A stretch of 37,904 bases of DNA, taken from positions 1 to 37,904 of the forward strand of contig JAAXWU010000008.1 of assembly GCA_013334855.1 (NCBI GenBank), written 5' to 3'. This document shows positions 1 to 7,668 of this stretch, in pieces (position 1 is the stretch's first letter; the number at the start of each line of letters is the position of its first letter). The notes under the pieces are model-generated. The model had not been told where the DNA came from. It was given only the letters and a program-made list of their open reading frames with translations, and did not search any database. A program made the translations under genes and the position numbers. This DNA is from Chlorobaculum sp. (lineage in GTDB: Bacteria > Bacteroidota > Chlorobiia > Chlorobiales > Chlorobiaceae).

Positions 1-1734
1 GCGCCGCACAATGTGATCATGGATCCGCCCTTCACCAAGCTCGACATTCTGATCTGCCGCAACCTCCTTATCTATATGGAGCCGCAACTTCAGAAGAAGC
101 TGCTGCCGCTCTTCCATTACAGCCTCAATCCGGGCGGAATGCTCTTTCTCGGAAGCGCCGAGACGGTCGGCCAGAACGGCCATCTGTTCGACCCGCTCGA
201 CAGCCATTGCCGCATCTTCCGCCACATTCCGCAGGGCGTTCGGCTCTCGCCTGTCGATTTTCCTGCGCCGTTTGCTCTTCCTACGCAGGACGCGGCGAAC
301 CTGCCGGACGTGCCTCTCAAAGGGAACGGCTCCGAACTCAACATGCAGGTGATCACCAATCAGCTCCTGCTCCAGCATTTTTCGGCGGCGGCGGTGCTGA
401 CCAACAACGAAGGCGATATCATTTTCATCAGCGGTCGAACCGGTAAATACCTCGAACCGGCGGCTGGCAAAGCCAACCTGAACGTCTTCGCCATGGCCCG
501 CGAAGGGCTTCGTTACGAGCTGAGCCTGCTGTTCAACAGCGTGCTCCGCCAGAAGAAGGAGATGAGCAAAAAGGGGCTGACCGTCGGCACGAACGGAGGG
601 ACGCAGAGCGTGGACTTGACGGTCAGACCTGTCGATAAACCGGACTCACTCAAAGGCACCGTGCTGATCGTTTTTGCCGATGTCGCCGCAAAGCATTCCG
701 GCGCAGGCCATCGCCCTGCCGTGCTTGTGGAGGAGGGCGACGGACGGATCAAGTCGCTCGAAGATGAGCTCCGGCAGACGAAGGATGAGATTTTCACCAT
801 CCGCGAGGAGATGCAGACCTCGCAGGAGGAGCTCAAATCGACCAACGAGGAGATGCAGTCGGCCAATGAGGAGCTGCAAAGCACCAACGAGGAGCTGACC
901 ACCTCCAAGGAGGAGATGCAGTCACTCAATGAGGAGCTGCAGACGGTCAACCAGGAGCTGCAATCGAAGGTGAGCGACTTGTCGCAGGCCAACAATGACA
1001 TGAAAAACCTGCTGAACAGCACCGACATCGCGACCCTGTTCCTCGACGACGAACTCAACGTGCGCCGCTTCACCACCCGCACGGCCACGCTGATCAAGCT
1101 GATCCCGAGCGACGTCGGACGTCCCATCACCGACATCGTGACCGATCTGGAGTATCCCTCGCTTGCGGATGATGCCCGAGGCGTGCTGCAGAATCTCGTC
1201 TTCAGCGAAAAGCAGGTGACGACCAGAGACGGGCGGTGGTTTACGGTGAAAATCATGCCCTACCGCACGCAGGAAAACCGGATCGACGGCCTGGTCATCA
1301 CCTTCAACGACATCACCGCCGCCAAGCAGTTCGAAGAGAGCCTCCGGTTGAGCGAACAGACCTGCCGGTTTCTGCTCATGGCAAACCCGCTTGGAGCGCT
1401 GCTTCAGAATGCGGATGGAAAAATCGTGATGGCCAATCGCGAAGCCGAGCGCATTACGGGCATCTCCATGGAGGAGCTTAGCGGCAAGACGATGGCGGAG
1501 CTTCGCTGGAACCTCTTCCGCGAAGATGGTTCGGCGCTGCCGCCCGCCGAGCATCCCTCGATGATCGCGCTGCGCTCCGGCAAGCCAGTCAATGGCGTCG
1601 TGATACGGTTGGAAATGCCGTTCGGAACGTCGCCCAAATGGATCAGGCTCAGCGCCGTTCCGCAGGTGCCGGATGGCTCGGCACGAACCTTTCACGTCTT
1701 TACGACGTTTGTTGAAATCATCGCTCCCGGCTGA
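1..1734 (+). CDS. CheR-type methyltransferase/PAS signalling protein, 5' end outside window
   Basis: The frame is open from base 1, so the start lies upstream of the window. The first ~70 visible residues match the C-terminal half of a CheR SAM-dependent methyltransferase (ILICRNLLIYM, then NPGGMLFLGSAE). A PAS-like segment follows at about residues 105-215. Next comes a long coiled coil at about 245-335 built from repeated EELQSTNEEL-type heptads, typical of CheB/CheR-PAS fusions, then two more PAS-like segments at about 335-440 and 445-570. No histidine kinase domain is present before the stop. The coiled coil and PAS domains probably relay a signal. The gene 35 nt downstream is a hybrid kinase on the same strand, so the two may form one pathway. 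The family call is firm; target and ligand are unknown. Confidence 0.88.
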   Translation, partial: APHNVIMDPPFTKLDILICRNLLIYMEPQLQKKLLPLFHYSLNPGGMLFLGSAETVGQNGHLFDPLDSHCRIFRHIPQGVRLSPVDFPAPFALPTQDAANLPDVPLKGNGSELNMQVITNQLLLQHFSAAAVLTNNEGDIIFISGRTGKYLEPAAGKANLNVFAMAREGLRYELSLLFNSVLRQKKEMSKKGLTVGTNGGTQSVDLTVRPVDKPDSLKGTVLIVFADVAAKHSGAGHRPAVLVEEGDGRIKSLEDELRQTKDEIFTIREEMQTSQEELKSTNEEMQSANEELQSTNEELTTSKEEMQSLNEELQTVNQELQSKVSDLSQANNDMKNLLNSTDIATLFLDDELNVRRFTTRTATLIKLIPSDVGRPITDIVTDLEYPSLADDARGVLQNLVFSEKQVTTRDGRWFTVKIMPYRTQENRIDGLVITFNDITAAKQFEESLRLSEQTCRFLLMANPLGALLQNADGKIVMANREAERITGISMEELSGKTMAELRWNLFREDGSALPPAEHPSMIALRSGKPVNGVVIRLEMPFGTSPKWIRLSAVPQVPDGSARTFHVFTTFVEIIAPG

Positions 1735-1769
1735 CCTCAGACTAACCATCTCATTCTGGAGAAAAGCTC

Positions 1770-3530
1770 ATGGAAGAGAACAAACCGAACACCGGCGATT
1801 TTTCCGAACTGCGTCGTCGGGCCGAAAAGCATCTTCCCGAACGGCACGACGACAATCCTCCGGTATCCGCCTCGGATGGCGATCTTCGACGCCTCATCCA
1901 TGAGCTTTCGGTGCATCAGATCGAGCTTGAGATGCAGAAGGACGAGTTGCAGCAAACGGCTCAAAATCTTGCCAAATCCCGCATAGAGCTGCAAGAAGCG
2001 CTGAATCGATACACGGATCATTATGATTTCGCCCCCGTCGGCTACATAACGATGGCGCATGACGGCAAGATACTCGATGCGAATCTGACGGCGGCCAAAC
2101 TGCTCGACGTCGAGCGAGGCGTTCTGAAAGGGTTGCGATTCGCCGGATTTGTTGCCGATGACGATCTTCCGGGTTTCAACGCTTTTATGGAGGAGGTGTG
2201 CAAAACCAGCACCCCTGGCAACTCCCAGCTCAGGCTCCGCAATGCCGGAGAGCAAACCGAGCTGAAAACTGTCCGCATCGATGCCGCAGTCAGCGCCAAC
2301 GGAGAGATGTGCCGTCTGGCCCTCTCCGATATCACCCGTCAGAAAGAGATCGAACTCGAAAACACCATTTTACAGGAGAATCTGGCCCAGGCGCAGAAGA
2401 TGGACACCATCGGCAGACTGGCGGGCGGCATAGCGCACGATTACAACAACATGCTCGCGGCCATCCTCGGCAATGCGGAGCTGGCGCTGCGCAAGGCAGA
2501 CCCCGACCACCCGATGCGCAAGGAGCTCGAAGCGATCGTCAAGGTGGCGCAGCGTTCCGCCGAACTGACCCGGCAACTGCTCGGCTTTGCAAGAAAACAG
2601 GACATATTGCCGAAAATCTTCCTCTTTGACTCAGCGGTCGATTCATCACTCGGAATGCTGCGAAGATTGATCGGCGAGAATATCGTTGTCGACTGGCAGC
2701 CCTCAAACGAGCTGTTATATGTCAAAATGGATCCTGTGCAGATCGACCAGATACTCATCAACCTCTGCGTCAATGCTCGCGATGCCATAACCGGCAGCGG
2801 TCGAATCACCATCAGGACGGAAAACGTTCATCTCACGTCAATGGAGTGCAACCGTGCCAACTGCTGCAATAAACCTGGTGACTATGTGAAGCTTACCGTG
2901 ACGGATACCGGAACCGGAATCGATAAACTGACCCTGCCGCATATTTACGAACCATTTTTCACCACCAAGGAGCTTGGAAAGGGTACGGGACTCGGCCTTT
3001 CGACGGTCTATGGCATTGTCAAGCAGAATTTCGGCTGTCTCGAATGTACGAGCGAGCCTGGTAAAGGCACCTCGTTCATCATCTATCTTCCCCTGTACAG
3101 CAAGGTCGTATCCGGCGAAGAACAGCTCCCGCCGGTCAAAGAGGTTTCGAGCGGCACAGAAACGATCCTGATCGTGGAGGATGAGCCGGATATTCTTGAG
3201 CTGGTCAAGGACATTCTCGAATGGAGCGGATATTCGGCCCTTACAGCCCTGACCCCCTCGGAGGCTATCCGTAAAGCGACAGAACACCCATGCATCAGAT
3301 TGCTCCTGACCGATGTCGTCATGCCGGAGATGAACGGCAGCGAACTTGCCCGGAAGCTCAAAACGAAGATTCCGAACCTGAAAATCATATTCATGTCAGG
3401 ATATACGGCTGACGTTATTGCCGGGCACGGAACGCTCGATGACGATCTCAATTTTATCCAGAAACCATTCTCCGTGGATAATCTCATCAAGACAATCGAT
3501 AAAGCGCTGAAATCCTGGCAGCCGCTCTGA
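1770..3530 (+). CDS. Hybrid PAS sensor histidine kinase with C-terminal receiver domain
   Basis: This 586-residue cytosolic protein has no membrane segments. A helical N-terminus (about 40-80) leads into a PAS domain (about 82-195). The kinase H-box is GGIAHDYNNML with phosphoacceptor His223. The N-box lies near NLCVNARDAI (331-340), G1 at DTGTGID (379-385) and G2 at GKGTGLGL (403-410). A receiver domain spans about 464-583, with acidic E470/D471, phosphoacceptor Asp515 (LLTDVVMPEMNG) and Lys565 (QKPF). This layout is typical of hybrid kinases that phosphorylate a separate response regulator through the receiver. The ATG at 1770 is preceded by GGAGAA at good spacing. It lies 35 nt after the CheR-PAS gene and is probably cotranscribed. 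The signal is unknown. Confidence 0.93.
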   Translation: MEENKPNTGDFSELRRRAEKHLPERHDDNPPVSASDGDLRRLIHELSVHQIELEMQKDELQQTAQNLAKSRIELQEALNRYTDHYDFAPVGYITMAHDGKILDANLTAAKLLDVERGVLKGLRFAGFVADDDLPGFNAFMEEVCKTSTPGNSQLRLRNAGEQTELKTVRIDAAVSANGEMCRLALSDITRQKEIELENTILQENLAQAQKMDTIGRLAGGIAHDYNNMLAAILGNAELALRKADPDHPMRKELEAIVKVAQRSAELTRQLLGFARKQDILPKIFLFDSAVDSSLGMLRRLIGENIVVDWQPSNELLYVKMDPVQIDQILINLCVNARDAITGSGRITIRTENVHLTSMECNRANCCNKPGDYVKLTVTDTGTGIDKLTLPHIYEPFFTTKELGKGTGLGLSTVYGIVKQNFGCLECTSEPGKGTSFIIYLPLYSKVVSGEEQLPPVKEVSSGTETILIVEDEPDILELVKDILEWSGYSALTALTPSEAIRKATEHPCIRLLLTDVVMPEMNGSELARKLKTKIPNLKIIFMSGYTADVIAGHGTLDDDLNFIQKPFSVDNLIKTIDKALKSWQPL

Positions 3531-3545
3531 AACGGAATGAAAGGC

Positions 3546-3653
3546 TGTCAAGTCAAAACCAAACAGCCTTGTACTTTCCCCGTCATTGCGAGTCACCCGT
3601 ATCCGGCCCGATGCCGCACACGGACCATGAACACTGCACTCCATCGCGATGAC
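3546..3653 (+). repeat. Left portion of MITE-like palindromic repeat, composite
   Basis: Begins with TGTCAAGTCAA, then AAACAGCCTTGTAC and CGTCATTGCGAG. The same start recurs at 16685 and 18237, and in reverse orientation at 37764. This copy shares an extension (CACCCGTATCCGGC, then CCGCACACG) with the copy at 37675-37764, so it belongs to a distinct subtype. It ends near CGCGATGAC, the usual right-arm motif. It lies in the 494 nt gene-free stretch after the hybrid kinase. Confidence 0.7.
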
Positions 3654-3678
3654 TGGATAATGTGAGGCTTGTTTTGTC

Positions 3679-3781
3679 TGTCATTCTGAGGAGGCTTGCC
3701 GACAAAGAATCCAGTTTTTTCGAATAGCACTGAGGCGTTTCGACTGGATTCTTCTCCCGACAAGTCGGGATCAGAATGACA
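3679..3781. repeat. Palindromic repeat of the GTCATTCTGA...GAATCCAG type
   Basis: The left arm TGTCATTCTGAGGAGG...AAAGAATCCAG is mirrored by CTGGATTCTT...CAGAATGACA, giving a long imperfect hairpin about 103 nt across. A single arm of the same family occurs at 9590-9628. It sits between two pieces of the TGTCAAG repeat and probably inserted into or beside it. No coding capacity is seen. Confidence 0.72.
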
Positions 3782-3816
3782 GAATACCTACAAGCAAAGC
3801 AAATATTCGGTAATAA

Positions 3817-3953
3817 CATGCATGTTCATGGAAAGGAGCAAAGCGACGCGGCAATCCATACGAAATCAGTGAAGGCAGTTAAAGATGGATCGCCACGCTC
3901 CTCGACCTGTCGGGACTCGCGATGACCTCTCTCCGTCATTTTATTGTTGACGC
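3817..3953 (+). repeat. Right portion of MITE-like palindromic repeat
   Basis: Runs from CATGTTCATGGAAAGGAGCA through GCGGCAATCCAT and GATGGATCGCCACG to CTCGCGATGAC, CTCCGTCATTTTATT and GTTGACG. The two arms pair as an imperfect hairpin. The unusual left boundary CATGTTCATGGAAAGG is shared with the reversed copy at 37219-37350, so the two copies derive from one altered parent. Confidence 0.72.
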
Positions 3954-4024
3954 ACCAACAGGTTTCTTAACACCATTTTCTGCGAGTAAAAAGTCTATGC
4001 TCGCCCAGCAAACGCGCATCTGTT

Positions 4025-4645
4025 TCATTCAGACTTTTTAAATGACCATCGTCGCAGAGAAAAGAATACAGCGAGCAATAAACAGATCGTGATACTCAAT
4101 GGTTCAGATACAAATGAGGTTGCAAATGCGCCGCTATAAAGCAAAGGCCCAAAACGATAATGTCTCGTAATCTGTAATGCCTCATCTTTTTTTGCCAGCA
4201 ATGCTTCTTTGGACAACAAGTTAATCGATACATGTCTCCACAGAATATCGAACGAAAGTGAAATGGCAAGAAATACTCCCGTATAAAAAGAGGCCGCCAC
4301 TCTTGCATCGCGATGAAGCAGGTACTCGGACAATAATGCCGTCGGAAAAGGTATAAACGTTACAAACAGGAGCAGTAATCCATTAAAGTAAAACAGCCCG
4401 TGATCATACCTGGTGATTAACGAAAATATCCAGTGATGATGAACCCATATCACGAGAATCGTTGCAAAACTGGTCAGATACGCCAGATAACTCGGCCATA
4501 TCTCAAGTAACGCCCACATCAGGCCAATCCGGTCAACATGCTCATGACTCGGAATCTTCACTTCAATAACAAGCAATGTAATGGCTATTGCAAAAACCCC
4601 ATCGCTAAACGCCTCGATGCGGACTGTTTCATTTCGTTCTGTCAT
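4025..4645 (-). CDS. TMEM175/DUF1211-family membrane channel protein
   Basis: This 206-residue protein begins MTERNETVRIEAFSDGVFAI. The R-x(3)-FSD signature in the first transmembrane helix is the hallmark of the TMEM175 (DUF1211) family. Bacterial members are about 200 residues with six helices and conduct potassium. Further hydrophobic segments are visible at about 45-70, 80-105, 115-135 and 170-200. It stands alone, flanked by repeats upstream and an IS3 remnant on its promoter side, in visibly lower-GC sequence than the core genes. The family assignment is strong; physiological role and ion selectivity here are inferred only from the family. Confidence 0.87.
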   Translation of the reverse strand: MTERNETVRIEAFSDGVFAIAITLLVIEVKIPSHEHVDRIGLMWALLEIWPSYLAYLTSFATILVIWVHHHWIFSLITRYDHGLFYFNGLLLLFVTFIPFPTALLSEYLLHRDARVAASFYTGVFLAISLSFDILWRHVSINLLSKEALLAKKDEALQITRHYRFGPLLYSGAFATSFVSEPLSITICLLLAVFFSLRRWSFKKSE

Positions 4646-4666
4646 GGTAATTCCAATTGTTTTGCA

Positions 4667-4965
4667 TCAGCAGAAAGTGGAGAATCGGGCTTGCTGAGTT
4701 AGTTGGTTGATGGTGACTGCTGTTGACGTAATTTGTTTGGCATCATGGCTCGGCCTCATTTCCCATCGGTTTTGTTTGCGGACATCTCTGGCGGCTTCGA
4801 GTTTTTGATCGCGTTCCTTGAAAATCTGAGCGTCCCGGCCTTCCAGTTTGTCCTTCGGAGCAATATAGCCAATCGCACTGTGCAAGCGCACTTCGTTTTA
4901 GCACCGGACGTACTCGGCAATCTGATTCCTTGCCTCTTCGAGCGAGAGCACCACTTTCGGGCGGA
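4667..4965 (-). pseudogene. C-terminal remnant of an IS3-family transposase (orfB-like)
   Basis: Read on the minus strand, the frame gives VVLSLEEARNQIAEYVRC, then an in-frame TAA, then NEVRLHSAIGYIAPKDKLEG and a charged tail. This matches the C-terminal end of IS3-group integrase-core transposases, where the stop replaces part of a usual YYN motif. An additional in-frame stop lies just upstream. Only about the last 95 codons remain, with no intact catalytic DDE domain, so it is inactive. It differs in type from the IS3-like element at the right window edge. Confidence 0.8.
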
Positions 4966-5041
4966 TGCATCAAGCAACGGCATCAGCCTGTTCAATGGGG
5001 AGAGCGCATGTTACCGGAATACCCGTCGTAAAATCGGCCTT

Positions 5042-5524
5042 TTACGGTGAGTCTGGATTGACCTTCGAGACTTCGATGCTTTTGACCGTTTTCACGTGGC
5101 GCGGGCCGTTGGATCGGTCGTTTTCGCAGAAGATCACGAACGGGCCGTTTTCTTCGACCGGTTTGCCGTTTTCCTCGAATACCAGCCACGTGGCGTCGCC
5201 AGCCATACCATACAACAGCTCGTTCATCGTGAAGATGACGTTGTAGTCGTCCACCGAGCGCACAAGCGTGTAGTATTCGCCGCGCTGGCGAGGGTTGGGC
5301 ATGACAACTTTGGCCGAATCGAGAACGTAGCGCAACAGCACGCCTTTGAAGCTCTTCATAGTCTGCTTGGTCTGGCCAGAATCGCAAACAATCGCCGTTG
5401 CTCCTTTTTCGACCGGCTTCATCCGCCCGAGCGATTCGACGGTGAGGGTGAGCGGATGCTCCACCAGCCCGAAGACTTTGACCTCGCCGGAGCCTGACGG
5501 CACGGTTTCGGCGGCGCAACCTCC
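5042..5524 (-). pseudogene. Oxidoreductase molybdopterin-binding domain protein, 5'-truncated
   Basis: From a GTG at 5503 the frame codes 153 residues resembling a stand-alone sulfite-oxidase-fold (oxidoreductase molybdopterin-binding) domain: [10 protein letters not shown] near the start, [28 protein letters not shown] and FCENDRS near the end. The same frame continues upstream as GGCAAET before meeting a stop near 5530. In secreted relatives this would be the place for a signal peptide, and a Cys followed by AAE looks like the end of a lipobox. No hydrophobic segment precedes it. I infer that the export signal was lost at a rearrangement near 5515-5525. A short cytosolic product from GTG remains possible. 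Confidence 0.6.
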
Positions 5525-5710
5525 GCGCCGCTGATCGTCAACTCATGGACGGCGACCGGCGCATCGAACCATGCGTTTGTCCGGCTCTCTGCTGGTGGCG
5601 ACGTGAGTCTGTCAAAATCAGTCGCCCTCAGACTCAACCTGTCGCAGACGATCAATCAGCCCGGCGGCAATGACTTTTTCTACGACGGCGGCCTGAACGT
5701 CACCTTCTGA
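5498..5710 (+). pseudogene. C-terminal remnant of a probable outer-membrane beta-barrel protein
   Basis: An open frame without a start ends at 5710. It contains alternating polar/hydrophobic strands: NHAFVRLSAGGDVSLSKSVA, LRLNLSQTIN and DFFYDGGLNVTF. The last residue is Phe, as expected for the final strand of a Bam-assembled barrel. An in-frame stop at 5495 removes any upstream sequence. It lies head to head with the truncated molybdopterin-domain gene, both lacking 5' ends. The 184 nt after it hold no gene that I can support. The barrel family was not identified. Confidence 0.5.
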
Positions 5711-5894
5711 CCACTCGCATGAAGGCAACGGCGGGCATAAATCGCTCCAGCGGTTATATGAAACAAGCCAGCTGTTCGCCGCAATCAAAGATTTCGATTC
5801 TTCAGCACACCACGTCGATGAGATTGAAGTCGAATCAGAAAAACGTTTTGGGAGGAGAGCATCTAAAACTAATTAGTCAACTATCAATCAGGAA

Positions 5895-6839
5895 TTAAAT
5901 ATTATTCTGATCATTGAATTCAATTATTTGACACGACAAAGAATCAAGCTTATCATATTTCAAATAAAGGGAATATTTAATTGCAATATCTTCTTTCAGA
6001 TAACCAAACCTATCGATATTATCCGGGCACAAATCAATCATGAAGTAAACTTTATGGCATCTTTCTAAATAATACGGCCTTAGATTTCGTATTGATGCTT
6101 TTACGACACTAATTGAGTATTCCGCACCAACTCTTCTCAACTCATTACATATATATTGTGCCTGCTTTTTAATCGCTTTTGAAGAATTATGATCTTTCAT
6201 AAAACCATCAAAGGTGAGCTTAAAGATATACTCAGCAGTGACAAAGTTTATGGCACCTTGTTGCGGTTTATGAGATTGTAGTGATTCAAGTGCAAGTGAC
6301 CCATTGGGAACGTCCTGCTTTCCAGTATTTTCAATCAAGGTTTTGTAGTAGCTGAAAAATGATTTCTGTAATTCTTCTGGAAGAATTGCTTCGCTTGGCG
6401 CAAGCATTCCCCAAAAAGGTGCTCTCTGATAAGCATAAACACTGAATGACATTTCAAGGGCAAAACATGCAGCTAAAACAATTAAGAGATTCAGACCCAT
6501 CACTTCATTAATCGGCTGTAACAACTCATATAATTTCTCCCATGATATAAAATCCTTATTACTCAAAACAAGACCTTTCCTCTCATCATCACCATGACAC
6601 TCAATGTGTATAATCGGATAAAGCCCTTTCTCTTGAACATCCGCATACAAACCTTTCAACAACGCGACCAACTCCATCTCAGACGACACTCGATCAAATG
6701 AAATTATAAACCTCTCATTATTAGCTATATTTATAGGTATTATATCATCATACAGCTTTTTACCAGTTTTCATCTCCCCATTGGGTATTGACTCTATTAT
6801 GGCAATTTTATTAAAGTTACATACTGATAAAGACATCAT
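5895..6839 (-). CDS. Caspase/CHAT-like peptidase-fold protein, orphan
   Basis: This 314-residue protein is markedly AT-rich compared with its neighbours, suggesting acquisition. The core pattern YPIIHIECHG (His82-Gly83) followed about 40 residues later by LLIVLAACFA (Cys125) fits the His/Cys dyad spacing of clan CD caspase-like and CHAT proteases. The segment between them is predicted beta-alpha-beta (GLVLSNKDFI, then a helix). PFWGMLAPSE (141-150) after the Cys resembles the post-catalytic strand of CHAT domains. The C-terminal half (about 190-314) is unrecognised. No TPR, effector or sensor partner is adjacent. hicAB lies upstream on the same strand, 149 nt away. Fold assignment is by motif only. 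Start ATG 6839, or the adjacent ATG 6836. Confidence 0.55.
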   Translation of the reverse strand: MMSLSVCNFNKIAIIESIPNGEMKTGKKLYDDIIPINIANNERFIISFDRVSSEMELVALLKGLYADVQEKGLYPIIHIECHGDDERKGLVLSNKDFISWEKLYELLQPINEVMGLNLLIVLAACFALEMSFSVYAYQRAPFWGMLAPSEAILPEELQKSFFSYYKTLIENTGKQDVPNGSLALESLQSHKPQQGAINFVTAEYIFKLTFDGFMKDHNSSKAIKKQAQYICNELRRVGAEYSISVVKASIRNLRPYYLERCHKVYFMIDLCPDNIDRFGYLKEDIAIKYSLYLKYDKLDSLSCQIIEFNDQNNI

Positions 6840-6910
6840 ATCTGGTTTAAGTACACTATTAAGCGCGGCTACAAATTATATGTAAAAAGATTATGCCTGA
6901 TTTTCAAGCA

Positions 6911-6958
6911 AATAAACTGGATTGCCACGTCGCTACGCTTCTCGCAATGACAGGCGGC
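6911..6958 (-). repeat. Single arm of the GTCATTGCGAG repeat
   Basis: The reverse complement reads CTGTCATTGCGAGAAGCG followed by TAGCGACGTGGCAATCCA, one arm of the MITE-like repeat family, without its partner. It lies between hicB and the caspase-like gene. Confidence 0.65.
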
Positions 6959-6987
6959 GCGGCAGTTTAAGAAGCACACCCACAACA

Positions 6988-7206
6988 TCACGCGACCTGA
7001 TAAATCGCCGGGCGATATTTTGGTGGTGGAATCGGCTTTCCGTTTGCTTTTGCGGCGGCTAGCCAGGCTTCTTTGGCTAACAGCACTTCCGCCAAGGCTT
7101 GATCTGGCGTTTCAGCAAAAGCTGAACATGCTTTAAGATCAGGAATATCCGCTATATAGCCTTCGTCCTCTTCGCTATAAAAAATATTGATATGATAGTC
7201 TTTCAT
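6988..7206 (-). CDS. hicB: HicB-family antitoxin
   Basis: This 72-residue protein has the typical HicB partial RNase H-like fold pattern: INIFYSEEDEGYIADIPDL, then ACSAFAETPDQALAEV and a helix. HicB binds and inactivates HicA and usually represses the operon. The C-terminal DNA-binding domain of longer HicB proteins is absent; the tail is short and proline-rich (PIPPPKYRP). Its ATG overlaps the hicA stop as TAATG, so translation is coupled. Family assignment is strong. Confidence 0.88.
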   Translation of the reverse strand: MKDYHINIFYSEEDEGYIADIPDLKACSAFAETPDQALAEVLLAKEAWLAAAKANGKPIPPPKYRPAIYQVA

Positions 7207-7457
7207 TATTTCTCTCCCAGTTGGAGGTTATTTGCCTCGACCAATTGCAGCAATTGTTTGATTTGATAGGGTTTAGCCTTTCCGCTATCATTCTGAAAAT
7301 TTAACAATTCCGGAATTTCCGGATGAACGAATATGTGATGGCTCCCGTTGACTCTGTCCAACCGGAAGCCAAACGCCTCAACAAGTGCGACCGCTTCGGA
7401 AAACTTCACGTTTTTTGTTCCCGATAGCACCTTTTGAAGAAGCTTCTGCTTTTTCAT
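7206..7457 (-). CDS. hicA: HicA-family mRNA interferase toxin
   Basis: This 83-residue protein has the dsRBD-like HicA core with catalytic His in RVNGSHHIFVHPE (residues about 35-47). The N-terminus is extended by a short lysine-rich helix (MKKQKLLQKVLSG). HicA toxins cleave mRNA during stress when released from HicB. The start is supported by a strong ribosome site, AGGAGG at 7472-7467, nine bases before the ATG. It is the first gene of the pair. Confidence 0.88.
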   Translation of the reverse strand: MKKQKLLQKVLSGTKNVKFSEAVALVEAFGFRLDRVNGSHHIFVHPEIPELLNFQNDSGKAKPYQIKQLLQLVEANNLQLGEK

Positions 7458-7615
7458 ACCATCCGGCCTCCTGATTTTCTGCCCTAAAGCGCTCAGAATT
7501 CACTACTCGCCTCGATGCATTAAACGTCAAGCGAAAATTAGCGTTATTTCGGAATATCGCAAAGTCAGCAAAGCGGCATCCGTCAAGGCAATCCCGAATG
7601 CCCCCCGACACAGGA

Positions 7616-7636
7616 GGGCAACCGCAAGGGTTGCCC
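7616..7636. repeat. Small perfect hairpin, GGGCAACC-loop-GGTTGCCC
   Basis: GGGCAACC and its complement flank a short loop. It lies in the 211 nt gap between hicA and the ABC ATPase stop, without a T-run. It may be a dispersed repeat or help end transcription of the minus-strand operon that stops at 7669. Confidence 0.5.
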
Positions 7637-7668
7637 CTACATTGCATCCGGCACATTTACCCGACACC

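Noticed and set aside
5711-5894. Open frame ending KRFGRRASKTN before the caspase-like gene
   Set aside because: No start with a ribosome site and no recognisable family; probably residual sequence.
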